Translations under genes and position numbers: made by a program
Part shown: positions 53,292 to 62,468 of the stretch, in pieces
Layout: every line of letters starts with the position of its first letter
Numbering within the stretch: the first letter of the stretch is position 1
DNA from: CAWEDP01 sp963807925
GTDB lineage: Bacteria > Acidobacteriota > Vicinamibacteria > Vicinamibacterales > CAVVIG01
NCBI GenBank assembly: GCA_963807925.1
Contig: CAWEDP010000002.1
Span: 310,001 to 374,000, forward strand
DNA: 64,000 bases
Direction: 5' to 3'
The notes under the pieces: generated by a model
Told to the model about the DNA's origin: nothing
Database searches by the model: none
The model's input: only the letters and a program-made list of their open reading frames with translations

Positions 53292-54719
53292 ATGGACGAC
53301 TACGATCTGCTGGAATTTGCGCCGGACGCCACGCTGGTGGCTGATGGAAACGGGCGCATCGTCTTTGCCAATAGCCATACGGCGTCGCTGTTTGGCTACG
53401 ACCGCACCGAGCTGACCGGCCTGCCGGTTGACTGGCTGCTTCCTGAACGAAATCGGGAACAACACGTCGTTCATCGGACGCGGTATACCGCCGCTCCCGT
53501 ACCTCGGCCGATGGGAGCGAATCTCGATCTCTGGGCGCGTCGGCGTGACGGCACCGAATTTCCCGTCGACGTCAGCATCAGTCCTCTGGGCGCCGATGAA
53601 CACGGCCGCACAATCTGCACGATCCGCGACGTCTCCGAGCGCAAACGAGCGGCTGATGCGCTCCGCGATTCTGAGGTGCGCTACCGCTCGTTGGTGCAGG
53701 GCGCCACCTACGGCATGTATCAAACGACGGTCGCCGGGCGGCTGCTGTACGTCAATCCGGCACTGGTCAGGATGCTGGGTTACGACAATGAACGCGAGAT
53801 GCTCGCGCTGAACGCTCGCGAGTTGTACGTCGACCCGGACGAGCGCGCCCGGCTGATTGAGCAGTATCGGACCGTTCAGCTCGTGCATGGCGTCGAGACT
53901 CGATGGAAACGTCGCGACGGGACGGGCGTCACCGTCAGACTGAGTGGCCGCGTGCTGGGTGATGCGAAGGGCCGCGCCGTCGGCTACGAAATCATCGTCG
54001 AAGACGTGACGGAGCGTCGCCTGCTCGAGGAGCGCCTTCGCATGGCGGAGAAGCTCGAGGCCGTCGGACGCCTCACGGCCGGTGTGGCGCACCATTTCAG
54101 CAACCTGCTCGCCACCGTCGTCGGGCGAATCGACCTGGTGCGATCTGCGGTCGCCCACGATGCCGACGCGGCCGCTGACCTGAGCGCCGCGCTCGAGGCA
54201 CTGAGAAGAGCGACCGTGCTCATCACGGAAATGCAGGATTTCGGACAGCAAACAGAAGCGGCGCCGGCGCCGCTGAATCTGAACGACGTCCTGAACGAGC
54301 TGGCGTTGCTGTTGACCCGAGAGCTGGGGGACAGGGTCGCGCTCGTCTTTGCGCTGGCCGATCCGCTCCCGCCGATCCTCATGGACCGGTCGCACCTGGA
54401 GGGCATTATCATCAGTCTGGCCATGAACGCCCGGGAAGCCATGCCTGGTGGCGGGACGCTGACCTTATCCACCGAGTATGTGGCCGACACGGCGAGCGTA
54501 CGACTCACGGCGCGGGACGCCGGAGCGGGCATGAACGAGGCGACGAGAGCGCGCGTGTTCGATCCCTTCTTCACGACTCGCGACACCCGCACCGGTCACG
54601 GCCTGGGCTTGTCGGTCGTGTACGGCCTGGTGTCGCGAAGCGGCGGGAGCATCCGGGCCGAAAGCCAGGTGGGCGAGGGCACCGCGTTCATCATGACGTG
54701 GCCAGCGCTCGTCAGCTGA
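53292..54719 (+). CDS. PAS-PAS sensor histidine kinase
   Basis: 475 residues from ATG 53292. No membrane segment, so cytosolic. The first PAS domain (LEFAPDATLVADGNGRIVFAN) is at about residues 1-120, the second (LVQGATYGMYQTTVAGRLLYVN) at about 125-245. The phosphoacceptor helix has AGVAHHFSNLL with H267. The ATPase domain has the N box (ISLAMNAREAM), G1 (DAGAGM) and F/G2 boxes (FFTTRDTRTGHGLGLSVVYGLV). There is no receiver domain in it or response regulator beside it, so it is an orphan kinase. Signal unknown. Confidence 0.9.
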   Translation: MDDYDLLEFAPDATLVADGNGRIVFANSHTASLFGYDRTELTGLPVDWLLPERNREQHVVHRTRYTAAPVPRPMGANLDLWARRRDGTEFPVDVSISPLGADEHGRTICTIRDVSERKRAADALRDSEVRYRSLVQGATYGMYQTTVAGRLLYVNPALVRMLGYDNEREMLALNARELYVDPDERARLIEQYRTVQLVHGVETRWKRRDGTGVTVRLSGRVLGDAKGRAVGYEIIVEDVTERRLLEERLRMAEKLEAVGRLTAGVAHHFSNLLATVVGRIDLVRSAVAHDADAAADLSAALEALRRATVLITEMQDFGQQTEAAPAPLNLNDVLNELALLLTRELGDRVALVFALADPLPPILMDRSHLEGIIISLAMNAREAMPGGGTLTLSTEYVADTASVRLTARDAGAGMNEATRARVFDPFFTTRDTRTGHGLGLSVVYGLVSRSGGSIRAESQVGEGTAFIMTWPALVS

Positions 54720-54732
54720 GAGGTCGAGCGCG

Positions 54733-55002
54733 TCAACCGTTATCGCTGAGAACGTCCACCCCGGTCAGGTGTTGCCACACACCGTTGTTCTCATCCTCTT
54801 CGAACTCTTTCAGGATCGCCGTCATCTCCCGGCGAGTCAGGTGGTGCTCTCTGACGTGCCGCTTGAGGATCGATGCAAACTCGAGCCGTGCCAGTTCACA
54901 CGATGCGAGGCCTTCGGCGCCATACGCGACTTCCCGAACTCGCTCCGCACCTGGCTCATTGAGGTAGCACTTGGCGACGTACGAGGAGTCGAAGTAGATC
55001 AC
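54733..55002 (-). CDS. PIN-domain toxin (VapC-like), C-terminally truncated
   Basis: 89 residues where VapC usually has 130-140. The start MIYFDSSYVAKCYLNEPGAE and the ELARLEFASILKRH segment are typical and supply the first two acidic residues. The C-terminal half, with the other acidic residues, is missing: a stop follows VDVLSDNG and the kinase gene ends 14 bp away. Probably inactive as an RNase. The ATG overlaps the antitoxin stop. Confidence 0.7.
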   Translation of the reverse strand: MIYFDSSYVAKCYLNEPGAERVREVAYGAEGLASCELARLEFASILKRHVREHHLTRREMTAILKEFEEDENNGVWQHLTGVDVLSDNG

Positions 55003-55235
55003 CGATTCTCGCGCAGCTCGGACTGGTACACGGCTGAGTCGACTGGCACCTTCGACCGTTTGCGTATCGCGGCCTCGCGGTTGGGGAGCGGCCGGCCGGT
55101 CACGGACGCGTCAAACGGCTGAAGCGCCGCGACGCGGCGGCCTCGATCGGTGACCACGATCGGACCACGGCTGGCGGCATGGCGAACCCACCGGCCGGTC
55201 TCCAGATGCAGTTCACGAATGGAGATCGTCTTCAT
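54999..55235 (-). CDS. Phd/YefM-type antitoxin
   Basis: 78 residues from ATG 55235. KTISIRELHLETGRWVRHAASRGPIVVTDRGRRVAALQPF reads as the Phd/YefM DNA-binding fold (given as blocks KTISIRELHLETGRWV and GPIVVTDRGRRVAAL). Its stop overlaps the toxin start by 4 bp, the standard layout of a toxin-antitoxin pair. With the toxin truncated, it may be a leftover or still repress its own promoter. Confidence 0.7.
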   Translation of the reverse strand: MKTISIRELHLETGRWVRHAASRGPIVVTDRGRRVAALQPFDASVTGRPLPNREAAIRKRSKVPVDSAVYQSELRENR

Positions 55236-55734
55236 GTGCACATTGTGATACATCTCGAATGCGGAGGTCGATTCGCTCCACGTCGGTCTACCGCCGGAGG
55301 AGGAAGCGGCGAGGTCTTGAACGGAGCGTTCGCGGAGCGCTTCTATCCAGCGGTCACCACGGCCGCGCTGCCGTCGACGAAGGACTTTTGTGGTACCGTA
55401 CGATTTCGACGCGCTCATCGGATTCAACCGCGCGCGGTTGCCGACCGACGTGCCTGGAGTTCGCGCAAGCCGTGAAGGCGGGGGAAATCGAGATCGTCGG
55501 CTACCCCGGCGCGGCGCGCCGCTCGAATGGACAGGTCATGTTGGAGGAGGCCGACATGGGGAAACGGCATGCCGAGCAGCTGGCGGTGCTGCCGCAGGGC
55601 GCGAACCTGACATCGCGCCTAACAAGGTGAGCTGGCGCGACGAGTCCGCCAAGGCCAGTGTGCCGGTGACTACGCGTCCGCCGCGCCGTCATCACGGTCC
55701 ACGCCGGCGGGCCGCGCGGTAGCGGGAGAATCGC
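55236..55734. other. Intergenic stretch with possible gene remnants
   Basis: 499 bp. Short protein-like pieces occur in different frames (YDFDALIGFNRARLPTDVPG near 55396, LEFAQAVKAGEIEIVGYPGA near 55460) and may be a decayed gene or chance. No start, family or complete frame can be supported. Confidence 0.3.
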
Positions 55735-56601
55735 GTGATCCGATTCGTGGTCGCTGTTGTCGGTGGATTGGTGCTTCTGACCGGCGTCCTGGCGCTTGGC
55801 GAGCGCGTAACGGCGCAGACGTCGCTGCCGCTCGCGAATCTCGGCATCGAGCACCTCGACATCGTCGTGCCAAATCCTGCCGCATCCGCCCGCTTCTACG
55901 CGCGCGTCTTCCGGACGAAGCTGCACCAGCAACCGGTTCGCGACACGCTGCGATACTTCGTGCTGCTCGGCGAACTTCCCGCGGACAGGCAGGTCGGATA
56001 CATCGCCATCGGCGCGGCGCAAGGACGCGCGCCTGCGATTGGCCACTACTGCGTGCTCGCGAAGGAGTACGCGCGCGACGCCTTTTCGGCGGCCCTGCGG
56101 TCCGCGGGATTGCCGTCACAGGCGACGGCGCCGGAGCCGGTCGGCATGTGGCCTGATCCGGACGGCCTCGAGCTGCAATTGTTCCAGCCGCCGGCCGGAC
56201 TCGTCACCGCCGCCGTTACGTCACCGCTACCCGTCGAAGGCGAGGGCGTCGTCTCGCCGAAGGGCGTCGATCACGTGCTGCTCCAGGTGTCGAACCTCGA
56301 GCGGTCGCTCGCGTACTATCGCGCGCTCTACGGCGCGTCAACTGAACGTCCGCCCGACGCGAACAGACGTGTGTGGTTTCGGTTGGACCGTGGGACTCGT
56401 CTGGGACTGGAGCAGACGACCGGCGCCGCCCGCATTGCGCACTACGCGATCCGCGTGGCGCCGTTCGACCGCGACGCGCTCGTGAGCCGGCTGCGTGAGC
56501 TGGGAACGCGTGTACTGTCGGCGACCGACGAGCCGGATGTCCTCCGCTTTGCCGACGACAACGGCATTGTCGTCGAACTGCGCGTCGCGTCGGCGAGTTA
56601 G
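55735..56601 (+). CDS. Exported two-domain VOC (glyoxalase/dioxygenase superfamily) protein
   Basis: 288 residues from GTG 55735, with GGGAG upstream. A hydrophobic start (VVAVVGGLVLLTGVLALGERVTAQ) suggests export. Two VOC modules follow: IEHLDIVVPNPAASARFYARVF to DPDGLELQLFQPP, and VDHVLLQVSNLERSLAYYRALYG to DDNGIVVELRV. Each has a possible first-strand histidine and a last-strand glutamate as metal ligands. Members include glyoxalase I, extradiol dioxygenases and epimerases; the exported location is odd for all of these. Reaction not assigned. Confidence 0.8.
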   Translation: MIRFVVAVVGGLVLLTGVLALGERVTAQTSLPLANLGIEHLDIVVPNPAASARFYARVFRTKLHQQPVRDTLRYFVLLGELPADRQVGYIAIGAAQGRAPAIGHYCVLAKEYARDAFSAALRSAGLPSQATAPEPVGMWPDPDGLELQLFQPPAGLVTAAVTSPLPVEGEGVVSPKGVDHVLLQVSNLERSLAYYRALYGASTERPPDANRRVWFRLDRGTRLGLEQTTGAARIAHYAIRVAPFDRDALVSRLRELGTRVLSATDEPDVLRFADDNGIVVELRVASAS

Positions 56602-56612
56602 TCCGCCGGCCG

Positions 56613-57626
56613 TTATCGCGCCGCTCGCTCCAGCGCCCGCGCCGCGGAGAGCATGTTGCTCATGCCGAGGTTGCCTTCGTGGCACGCGTACTCGAACACG
56701 CCGGCGTTGTCGGGTCGCGACTTCATGTCGAGCGCGGCCGTCCACGGGGCCGTCCACGTCGCCGGATCGGTGAAGGTCACCTGATACTGCATCGCATCGC
56801 GGCTCGTGCGCGTGAACCGCTCCGTCAGCCGGAGGCCCGGCGACGACCCGCGGCTGGCCGCCTTGAGGTTGGTCGTCTCCACGGCGAGCGTCGTCCCGTC
56901 CCAGCGCCCGCGCGCGTCGCCCATGTACATGCGGATCTTCGGCGACAGCGGAGGACGTTTCGACGCAGGCGTCTCGATCGGGATGATGCGCGTGTCGTGA
57001 ATCAGCTCGTAGGTGATGGCGACGTAGCCCGGGGCCTGCGCGATCCGCATGTTGGCGTTGTAGACCGCAGGGATCATCGCGTCGGGAAAGCCTCCACCGT
57101 GGACGATGCAGCGGACGCCGAGGCCGTACTCGTCGTACGAGTCGCACGGCTCGCCGCCGAGCAGGCTGCCGCACCGCTGCACGGGAATCGGCCTGGCCGT
57201 CGGCGTGCGCGGCGGAAGACGGCCGTCCGGCGGATCGACTACGAGCGAGGTGCGCCGCGACGTCGTGTTGTACTCGCGCCAGTGCGGAATCGGGGCGCTC
57301 GCGCCCTGCACGTGGCCGGACAGGACGTCCACGGGCGCGAGGTCCTGCTCATCGCGGACGCGGACGTCCTTGAGACGCTTCGCGTACTCCTCGTCGGTCA
57401 GGAACTGCCGCGTGCCGTACTGCGGTGGCCGCTCGAAGGGCACGCCGTACTCGCCCTCGGTCGTCCACTCGCCATGCAGATCGGGGTCGCCCCACGGCGT
57501 ACGCGCGCGCCACGCCGTGTCGCCTCTGGTCTGCGCACCGGCCGCGTGAGTAGTCCACATCAGGTGCGCCGACACCGACATTGCAAACATGCCGGCGGCG
57601 ATCGTTCGAGTCGTCTTCGCTGTCAT
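56613..57626 (-). CDS. Secreted protein, WGDP family (uncharacterised)
   Basis: 337 residues with a signal peptide (ending near AAGAQ). The mature start ARTPWGDPDLHGEWTTEGEY and GVPFERPPQYG match the protein at 48928, as do SLVVDPPDGRLPPRT, CIVHGGGFPDAMIPAVYNAN, RWDGTTLAVETTNLKA and the final YACHEGNLGMSNMLSAARALE. It is intact, so it shows how the frameshifted 48928 protein should end. It converges with the VOC gene. Function unknown. Confidence 0.82.
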   Translation of the reverse strand: MTAKTTRTIAAGMFAMSVSAHLMWTTHAAGAQTRGDTAWRARTPWGDPDLHGEWTTEGEYGVPFERPPQYGTRQFLTDEEYAKRLKDVRVRDEQDLAPVDVLSGHVQGASAPIPHWREYNTTSRRTSLVVDPPDGRLPPRTPTARPIPVQRCGSLLGGEPCDSYDEYGLGVRCIVHGGGFPDAMIPAVYNANMRIAQAPGYVAITYELIHDTRIIPIETPASKRPPLSPKIRMYMGDARGRWDGTTLAVETTNLKAASRGSSPGLRLTERFTRTSRDAMQYQVTFTDPATWTAPWTAALDMKSRPDNAGVFEYACHEGNLGMSNMLSAARALERAAR

Positions 57627-57823
57627 CAGCCTATTCTATGACCCGGGTGTGCCGCTGGGAGATGCGCGACGGAATCTTGCCCAGATTTTGCCAAGGCGCG
57701 ACTGCCAAACCGGATGGCGGCCGGCGGAACTGGCGACGTCCGCGTGCATCCGCGTCAGATCGACGCCCAGTCCGATCCACCAGTGACGCGAGTAAGATGT
57801 GACCATCTCAGGAAGGGACAATC

Positions 57824-59893
57824 ATGAAGACAGCCGCACTTCGAACCCTTTCACTCACGCTCGCGTTCACGGTCGTGATTGGTGTCTGCCTCCGGCATCG
57901 CGTCGCGACCGCCGCCCCGGCCGGCGGTCCGGTCATGGCAGGCGAGTTCCTCGTCGATCCGCCGACGCTGATCAACCTTGGCTTCGAGTGGTTCATTCAG
58001 GGCGACGACAACCGGAACGCGTCGGTTGACGTGTCGTATCGGAAGCAGGGCACGACCGACTGGAAGCAGGCGCTGCCGATGCTGCGGCTTCAGGGCGAGC
58101 GCATCAGGCAGGGCGATCAGATCGACGTCATCTCGCCGAACATGTTCGCCGGCAGCATTCTCGATCTTGAACCGAATACGGCCTACGAAGCGCGGTTCGT
58201 GCTTCGCGATCCCGACGGCGTCAGCGGCCAGGCCACGAAGACCGTCACGGTGAGAACGCGTCCCGAGCCGATGCCGGCGGCGGGCGGCAACGTCTACCAC
58301 GTGTATCCGCCAGGCTATAGAGGCGCGAAGATCGAGCCGTCGTTCGAGGGCCTGATGTGCGCGTACAACCTCACCTGCGCCGGCACCGACTGGGCGACGG
58401 CCGGCCGTCCGCGCGTGAAGGCCGGCGACACCGTCCTGGTACATGCCGGCGTCTACAAATACAACCGCTACGAATATACGAACGATCCTGCCGTGAATCG
58501 CACGACACCGCTCGACGGGACGTACTACCTGCTTGCGAAGGGCACACCCGAGAAGCCGATCGTCATCAAGGGCGCAGGCGACGGTCCTGCGATTTTCGAC
58601 GGCGCCGGCAACTTCGCGCTGTTCGACGTCCGTGCCGCGGACTACACGTACTTCGAGGGACTGACGTTCCGGAACACCGACTACGCGATTCTCGCCGGCA
58701 CGCAGTTCCTGGCCGGCGCAAAAGGCCTCACGGTGAAACGCTGCCGGTTCGAGGACATCGGCGCCGGCGTGTTCACGAACTACTCGGGATCGAGCAACTT
58801 CTACATCGCCGACAACTACTTCATCGGGCGGCACGATCCCAAGCACGTCATCGGCTGGGCGGGTGAGTTCTGGAGGAAGTTCGACGGCAAAGACGGGCAG
58901 AGGTTTCCGCCGGTGATGGGATCGTACATCGCGGTCAAGGTGTACGGCCCCGGACACGTCATCGCGTACAACTACGTCGCGAACTTCCACGACGGGATCG
59001 ATACGGAGACCTACGGGAATCCGGACGGCTCGGCGGCGGTCGGCGGCCCGAAGTATCCGACGCGCGAGTACTTCGACAGGCGCACGGTCTCGATCGACTA
59101 CTACAACAACTACATGACCAACTTCCACGACAACCCGTTCGAAGTGGACGGCAGCATGCACAACGTGCGGGTGATGCGGAACATGATGATCAACTCCGCA
59201 TCGCACGCGTTCTGCAACCAGCCGGCGATCGGCGGGCCGGTGTACTGGATCCGGAACATCGTGTATCACATGCCGGGCGGGTCGACGAGGCTGACCGGCG
59301 GCTCGGCGGGCGCGATCTTCTACAACAACACCGTGCTGTCGGAGACGCAGGCACAGGGCGCGTCGAACGTCCACTGGTCGAACAACCTGTTTCTCGGCGA
59401 GAACTCCGCGCCCGCGATCTTCGCGATTAACACGTACACCAACTACAGTTCGTCGGATTACAACGGCTTCCGCCCGAATTCCGGAGCGCCGTATTCGTTC
59501 GCCTGGAACTCGCCGCCGTGGGCGGCGGCTGCCGACTACAGTCCATTGATGCGGGGACGCGGCGCCGGCCAGGCGCCCGCGTCGTCGTCGCTCGAGACGC
59601 GTCAGTACGGCACGCTCGAGGAGTACAGCCGTGCCACGCATCAGGATCAGCACAGCGTCCTCGTCGACTACGACGTCTTCATGAACGTCCCGAGGCTCGA
59701 CGCGCAGGACGTCGCAACGGTCCAGACAGTCTATAAGGCGGAATCGTTCGACTTCAGGCTGAAGCCCGGATCGACGGCCGTCGATCGCGGAAAGACATTG
59801 GCGAACGTGACGGATGGATTCGCTGGCGCGGCTCCCGACCTCGGTGCGATCGAGCTGGGTCAGACGGCGCCGCATTACGGGCCGCGCGACTGA
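57824..59893 (+). CDS. Exported right-handed beta-helix protein with N-terminal fibronectin-like domain
   Basis: 689 residues from ATG 57824 (GGAAGGGAC upstream), with a signal peptide. Residues of about 45-165 look like a fibronectin type III domain (FEWFIQGDDNRNASVDVSYRK, LEPNTAYEARFVLRDPDG, TKTVTVRTRPEP). From about 170 the sequence is a parallel beta-helix (PIVIKGAGDGPAIFDGAGNFALF, YFEGLTFRNTDYAILAG, GVFTNYSGSSNFYIADNYF, NVRVMRNMMINSASHAFCN, IFYNNTVLSETQ). This is the pectate-lyase/glycosidase fold; I cannot assign a catalytic set. It starts an apparent two-gene unit with the B3-type MBL 22 bp downstream. Possibly acts on a polysaccharide. Confidence 0.85.
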   Translation: MKTAALRTLSLTLAFTVVIGVCLRHRVATAAPAGGPVMAGEFLVDPPTLINLGFEWFIQGDDNRNASVDVSYRKQGTTDWKQALPMLRLQGERIRQGDQIDVISPNMFAGSILDLEPNTAYEARFVLRDPDGVSGQATKTVTVRTRPEPMPAAGGNVYHVYPPGYRGAKIEPSFEGLMCAYNLTCAGTDWATAGRPRVKAGDTVLVHAGVYKYNRYEYTNDPAVNRTTPLDGTYYLLAKGTPEKPIVIKGAGDGPAIFDGAGNFALFDVRAADYTYFEGLTFRNTDYAILAGTQFLAGAKGLTVKRCRFEDIGAGVFTNYSGSSNFYIADNYFIGRHDPKHVIGWAGEFWRKFDGKDGQRFPPVMGSYIAVKVYGPGHVIAYNYVANFHDGIDTETYGNPDGSAAVGGPKYPTREYFDRRTVSIDYYNNYMTNFHDNPFEVDGSMHNVRVMRNMMINSASHAFCNQPAIGGPVYWIRNIVYHMPGGSTRLTGGSAGAIFYNNTVLSETQAQGASNVHWSNNLFLGENSAPAIFAINTYTNYSSSDYNGFRPNSGAPYSFAWNSPPWAAAADYSPLMRGRGAGQAPASSSLETRQYGTLEEYSRATHQDQHSVLVDYDVFMNVPRLDAQDVATVQTVYKAESFDFRLKPGSTAVDRGKTLANVTDGFAGAAPDLGAIELGQTAPHYGPRD

Positions 59894-59915
59894 CGCGCCG
59901 CGAGAGGAGATTGCG

Positions 59916-60908
59916 ATGAGGGGCTGTCTGCTGTTCGTTGCTGCGGTATCCAGTGCGATGACGTTGACGGTTCGCACCCAGGCGCCTGCCCCGGCCACAC
60001 CTGAAAGCCTCGTGAAGGCTGCGAAGCGGGCCGCCGGTCTCGACTACGCAGGCACGTTTCTTCGCATCTGTGTGGCGCCCGATAATCTCGAGGGCACTGC
60101 GGGGCGAGGCGCCGCGCCGTCTGCCGCCCGCACGGTGCCTGACCGCGCGCTCTGGTACGCAAAACCCTACAAGGTCTTCGACAACCTCTACTTCGTCGGC
60201 ACGAGGATTCACTCCTCCTGGGCGCTGACGACGAACGACGGCATCGTCCTCATCGACACGCTGTTCGATTATGCCGTCGAGCCGGAGATCGTCCAGGGCC
60301 TGACGACGCTCGGTCTCGATCCGCGCAATATCAAGTACGTGCTGATCAGCCACGCGCACGGCGATCACGACCAGGGCGCGGCGATGCTCCAGAGCCGTTA
60401 CCGCGCAAAGGTCGTGATGGGCGCGGCGGATTGGGTTTCGACGCTCCAGCGTCCCGCGTCGACGCCCGGCGGCGTGCCAAAGCGCGACGTGGTCGTCGGA
60501 CCCGAAGGCACGAGGATCACGCTCGGCGACACGACCGTCGACGTGATCGCGACGCCGGGTCACACGCCCGGTACGCTGTCGTACATCTTCCCGGTCACGG
60601 ACAGGGGCCGCTCGGTGGTTGTCGCGTACGCCGGCGGCACGGCGTTTAACTTCCCGCGGCGGGCGGAGAACTTCGCCATCTACCGCGACAGTCAGCGCAA
60701 GATGGCGAAGGCTGCGGCGGCGGCCAGCGCGACGGTGGTGATGTCGAACCACACCGAGTTCGACCGCGCGTACGATCGCGTGCGAATCGCGCAGCTGCCG
60801 CGCACGGTGGGCGAGAAGCATCCGTACGAGACCGACACCGCGACTGTGCTGCGGTATTTCGATATGGGCGCTGACTGCGCGGAGGCGCAGCGGCTGTCGA
60901 TGCAGTAA
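59916..60908 (+). CDS. Secreted B3-type metallo-beta-lactamase-fold hydrolase
   Basis: 330 residues from ATG 59916, with GAGAGGAGA just upstream. The signal peptide is followed by a long linker. The metal set is canonical: ISHAHGDHDQGA with H146, H148, D150 and H151, then TPGHTPGTLSYIFP and the late VMSNHTEFDR. The HAHGDHDQG and GHTPGTLSY motifs point to the B3 branch (beta-lactamase L1/FEZ-like, also lactonases). It is more distant from the three MBL proteins at 2473, 7555 and 24274. Activity against beta-lactams is possible but not shown. Confidence 0.85.
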   Translation: MRGCLLFVAAVSSAMTLTVRTQAPAPATPESLVKAAKRAAGLDYAGTFLRICVAPDNLEGTAGRGAAPSAARTVPDRALWYAKPYKVFDNLYFVGTRIHSSWALTTNDGIVLIDTLFDYAVEPEIVQGLTTLGLDPRNIKYVLISHAHGDHDQGAAMLQSRYRAKVVMGAADWVSTLQRPASTPGGVPKRDVVVGPEGTRITLGDTTVDVIATPGHTPGTLSYIFPVTDRGRSVVVAYAGGTAFNFPRRAENFAIYRDSQRKMAKAAAAASATVVMSNHTEFDRAYDRVRIAQLPRTVGEKHPYETDTATVLRYFDMGADCAEAQRLSMQ

Positions 60909-61194
60909 GACGGCGGTCACCGAAGTTCCCGTTCGCTGTGCGGGCAAGCGCAGACTTCACCCTCCCAGGATCGCGCTGACCGACGCGAGGTTGCCGCTGC
61001 TTCATGAACGCCCCTATTCAAGTGACGAATCCGCGGAGCTTCACAAGGCCATCGAGCGACGAAGTCGACGAATCAGGACTGAGGCGAGCGCGCGTAATTC
61101 GATAATTTGTTAGGAATTCTGGAGCCGGCGGTCGGACTTGGGCGCGGAGTAAAGGTCTATTTTAAGGCGGCGGGTAGGGTAACGGGAAGGTTGA

Positions 61195-61371
61195 ATGGGG
61201 TATCTCCTAGGCGGTTGGTTAATCACGGGATTTCTGGGGTTTTTCCTGCTACTTGGCCTGGGCTTGCTTGCTGCGCTTGCTGTAGTGGGGTTTGTCGTGT
61301 GGCAGGTCGTCACCGCGATGTGCTACATCGTGTGGCGGTTAGTGGTTGAGCCATTTCAAGGAGTCAGATAA
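61195..61371 (+). CDS. Small membrane protein (58 residues)
   Basis: ATG 61195 preceded by GGGAAGG 4 bases away. The peptide starts MGYLLGGWLITGFLGFFLLL and continues as two close membrane segments before a short polar end (EPFQGVR). The strong ribosome binding site and clean hydrophobic pattern make it a believable gene. The region is richer in A and T than its surroundings and adjoins the recombinase area, so it may belong to a mobile element. Confidence 0.55.
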   Translation: MGYLLGGWLITGFLGFFLLLGLGLLAALAVVGFVVWQVVTAMCYIVWRLVVEPFQGVR

Positions 61372-61441
61372 TGGATCGAGCAGTCCACGCGAGTTAGTCA
61401 CGATGGCGCTCGACGTTCCGCCCAAATCTTAAGGAGGCTAT

Positions 61442-61600
61442 ATGCGTGATACCATGGCGATTGGCCCGACACCTAGCGACGAACGTTGTGCCCAAATCGG
61501 TTCCGAGAACTACAATGAAAGCAATCGCATCGAATGCAGAGTGTTCAAACATCGACGACCTGCTGATTACGAATCCGACTGGACGCGAAATCACCGGTGA
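61442..61600 (+). CDS. Small protein with TPSDERCAQIGSENY motif, phage-like
   Basis: 52 residues from ATG 61442, with a perfect AAGGAGG 4 bases upstream. The start MRDTMAIGPTPSDERCAQIG and SENYNESNRIECRVFKH resembles a small protein (pattern PxxExCAQxGxxxYxxxxRxECRxF) found near phage or mobile genes. The end RRPADYESDWTRNHR departs from what I remember of that group, so it may be shortened or shifted. Confidence 0.5.
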   Translation: MRDTMAIGPTPSDERCAQIGSENYNESNRIECRVFKHRRPADYESDWTRNHR

Positions 61601-61733
61601 CCCCGACTGCTCGGATGTGTGCATTTGCTGGGAATTCGTGAGCCTGGCGTGATCTCGCCGGTCCGGGCAACTTCTCCCGTCCGTCCACCATCCGTCCACC
61701 GAATTCCGTCCCAGATTGGGGGTGCGTCCGGCG

Positions 61734-62132
61734 CTACGCCCAGTCTTCGATCTGCAGACCGGGGACCCTGCCGAACTCTTTGACGTTGTGCGTAATCAGC
61801 CGAACGTTCAGGCTCAGGGCATGGGCTGCAATCAGCAAGTCCATCGAGCCGATTAGCTGGCCTTTCCTCTCGAGAGTCGTTCGCAGCTTGCCGTAGGCGA
61901 CCGTCGCTGGTCGATCGAACAGCTCCACCTCGAGTGGAGCAATGAACTCGTCCAGGGCTTCCCGATTCTTGGCAGGGCGGCTGCTCTTGCTGACACCGTA
62001 CTCCAGTTCAGCGAGCGTCACAATTGAGATGCCGATGGTTCCGACGGCGTGAGTGGCGAAGCGTTCGAGGACTGAGTGGGGTTGTTCCTTGATGAGATAG
62101 ATGCAGATGTTCGTGTCGAGCATCAGTTCCAT
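61734..62132 (-). CDS. vapC: VapC-type PIN-domain toxin
   Basis: 132 residues from ATG 62132, full VapC length. MELMLDTNICIYLIKEQP supplies the first acidic residue (D6), LAELEYGVSKSS the second and MDLLIAAHAL the third; the end is THNVKEFGRVPGLQIEDW. This is an RNase toxin, typically cutting tRNA or rRNA. Its start overlaps the antitoxin stop (ATGA), so the pair is translated together. Confidence 0.88.
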   Translation of the reverse strand: MELMLDTNICIYLIKEQPHSVLERFATHAVGTIGISIVTLAELEYGVSKSSRPAKNREALDEFIAPLEVELFDRPATVAYGKLRTTLERKGQLIGSMDLLIAAHALSLNVRLITHNVKEFGRVPGLQIEDWA

Positions 62133-62365
62133 CAGAGAGCTCGGCCGCGATCCTGGACCGGCGGCTGACGCCGGCCTTCCGCCATGAAGTCCTGGCTGAA
62201 CTTCGTCAGGCTGTTGACGAGGGACGCCCACGACTGCTTCTTCGGTCGGAGAATGAGCGCGTCGCCTCTCTGACGAATTTCCACCTCGTCACCGTTGAGG
62301 TGAAATTCTTTCGGAATTCTGACGGCCTGGCTGTTACCGCTCTTGAATACTTTGGCAGTCTTCAT
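62132..62365 (-). CDS. vapB: VapB-type antitoxin (AbrB/SpoVT fold)
   Basis: 77 residues from ATG 62365. MKTAKVFKSGNSQAVRIPKE, then VEIRQRGDALILRPK, is the swapped-hairpin DNA-binding fold. The C-terminal tail (SLTKFSQDFMAEGR) would wrap the toxin. Intact with VapC, unlike the broken pair near 55 kb; it lies next to the recombinase and may help keep the mobile region. Confidence 0.88.
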   Translation of the reverse strand: MKTAKVFKSGNSQAVRIPKEFHLNGDEVEIRQRGDALILRPKKQSWASLVNSLTKFSQDFMAEGRRQPPVQDRGRAL

Positions 62366-62468
62366 TGTTGCTCCGTACATACGGAAGGATATACGAGCCG
62401 ATGGCGACCGTCCAGCATCGGGCGGCAGGGGAGTGATCGAGACTGACGGAGCGTCGCCAGCCCGTCTG

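Noticed and set aside
53048..53344. Small frame from ATG 53048
   Set aside because: Protein-like only at the start; overlaps the kinase start in another frame and has no known relatives.
55610..55640. GCCTAACAAGG resembling an integron attC end
   Set aside because: No matching GTTRRRY partner within the expected distance and no integron integrase.
57851..59998. 715-codon minus-strand frame over the beta-helix gene
   Set aside because: Low-complexity Arg/Val/Asp translation, while the plus strand has a signal peptide and regular helix coils.
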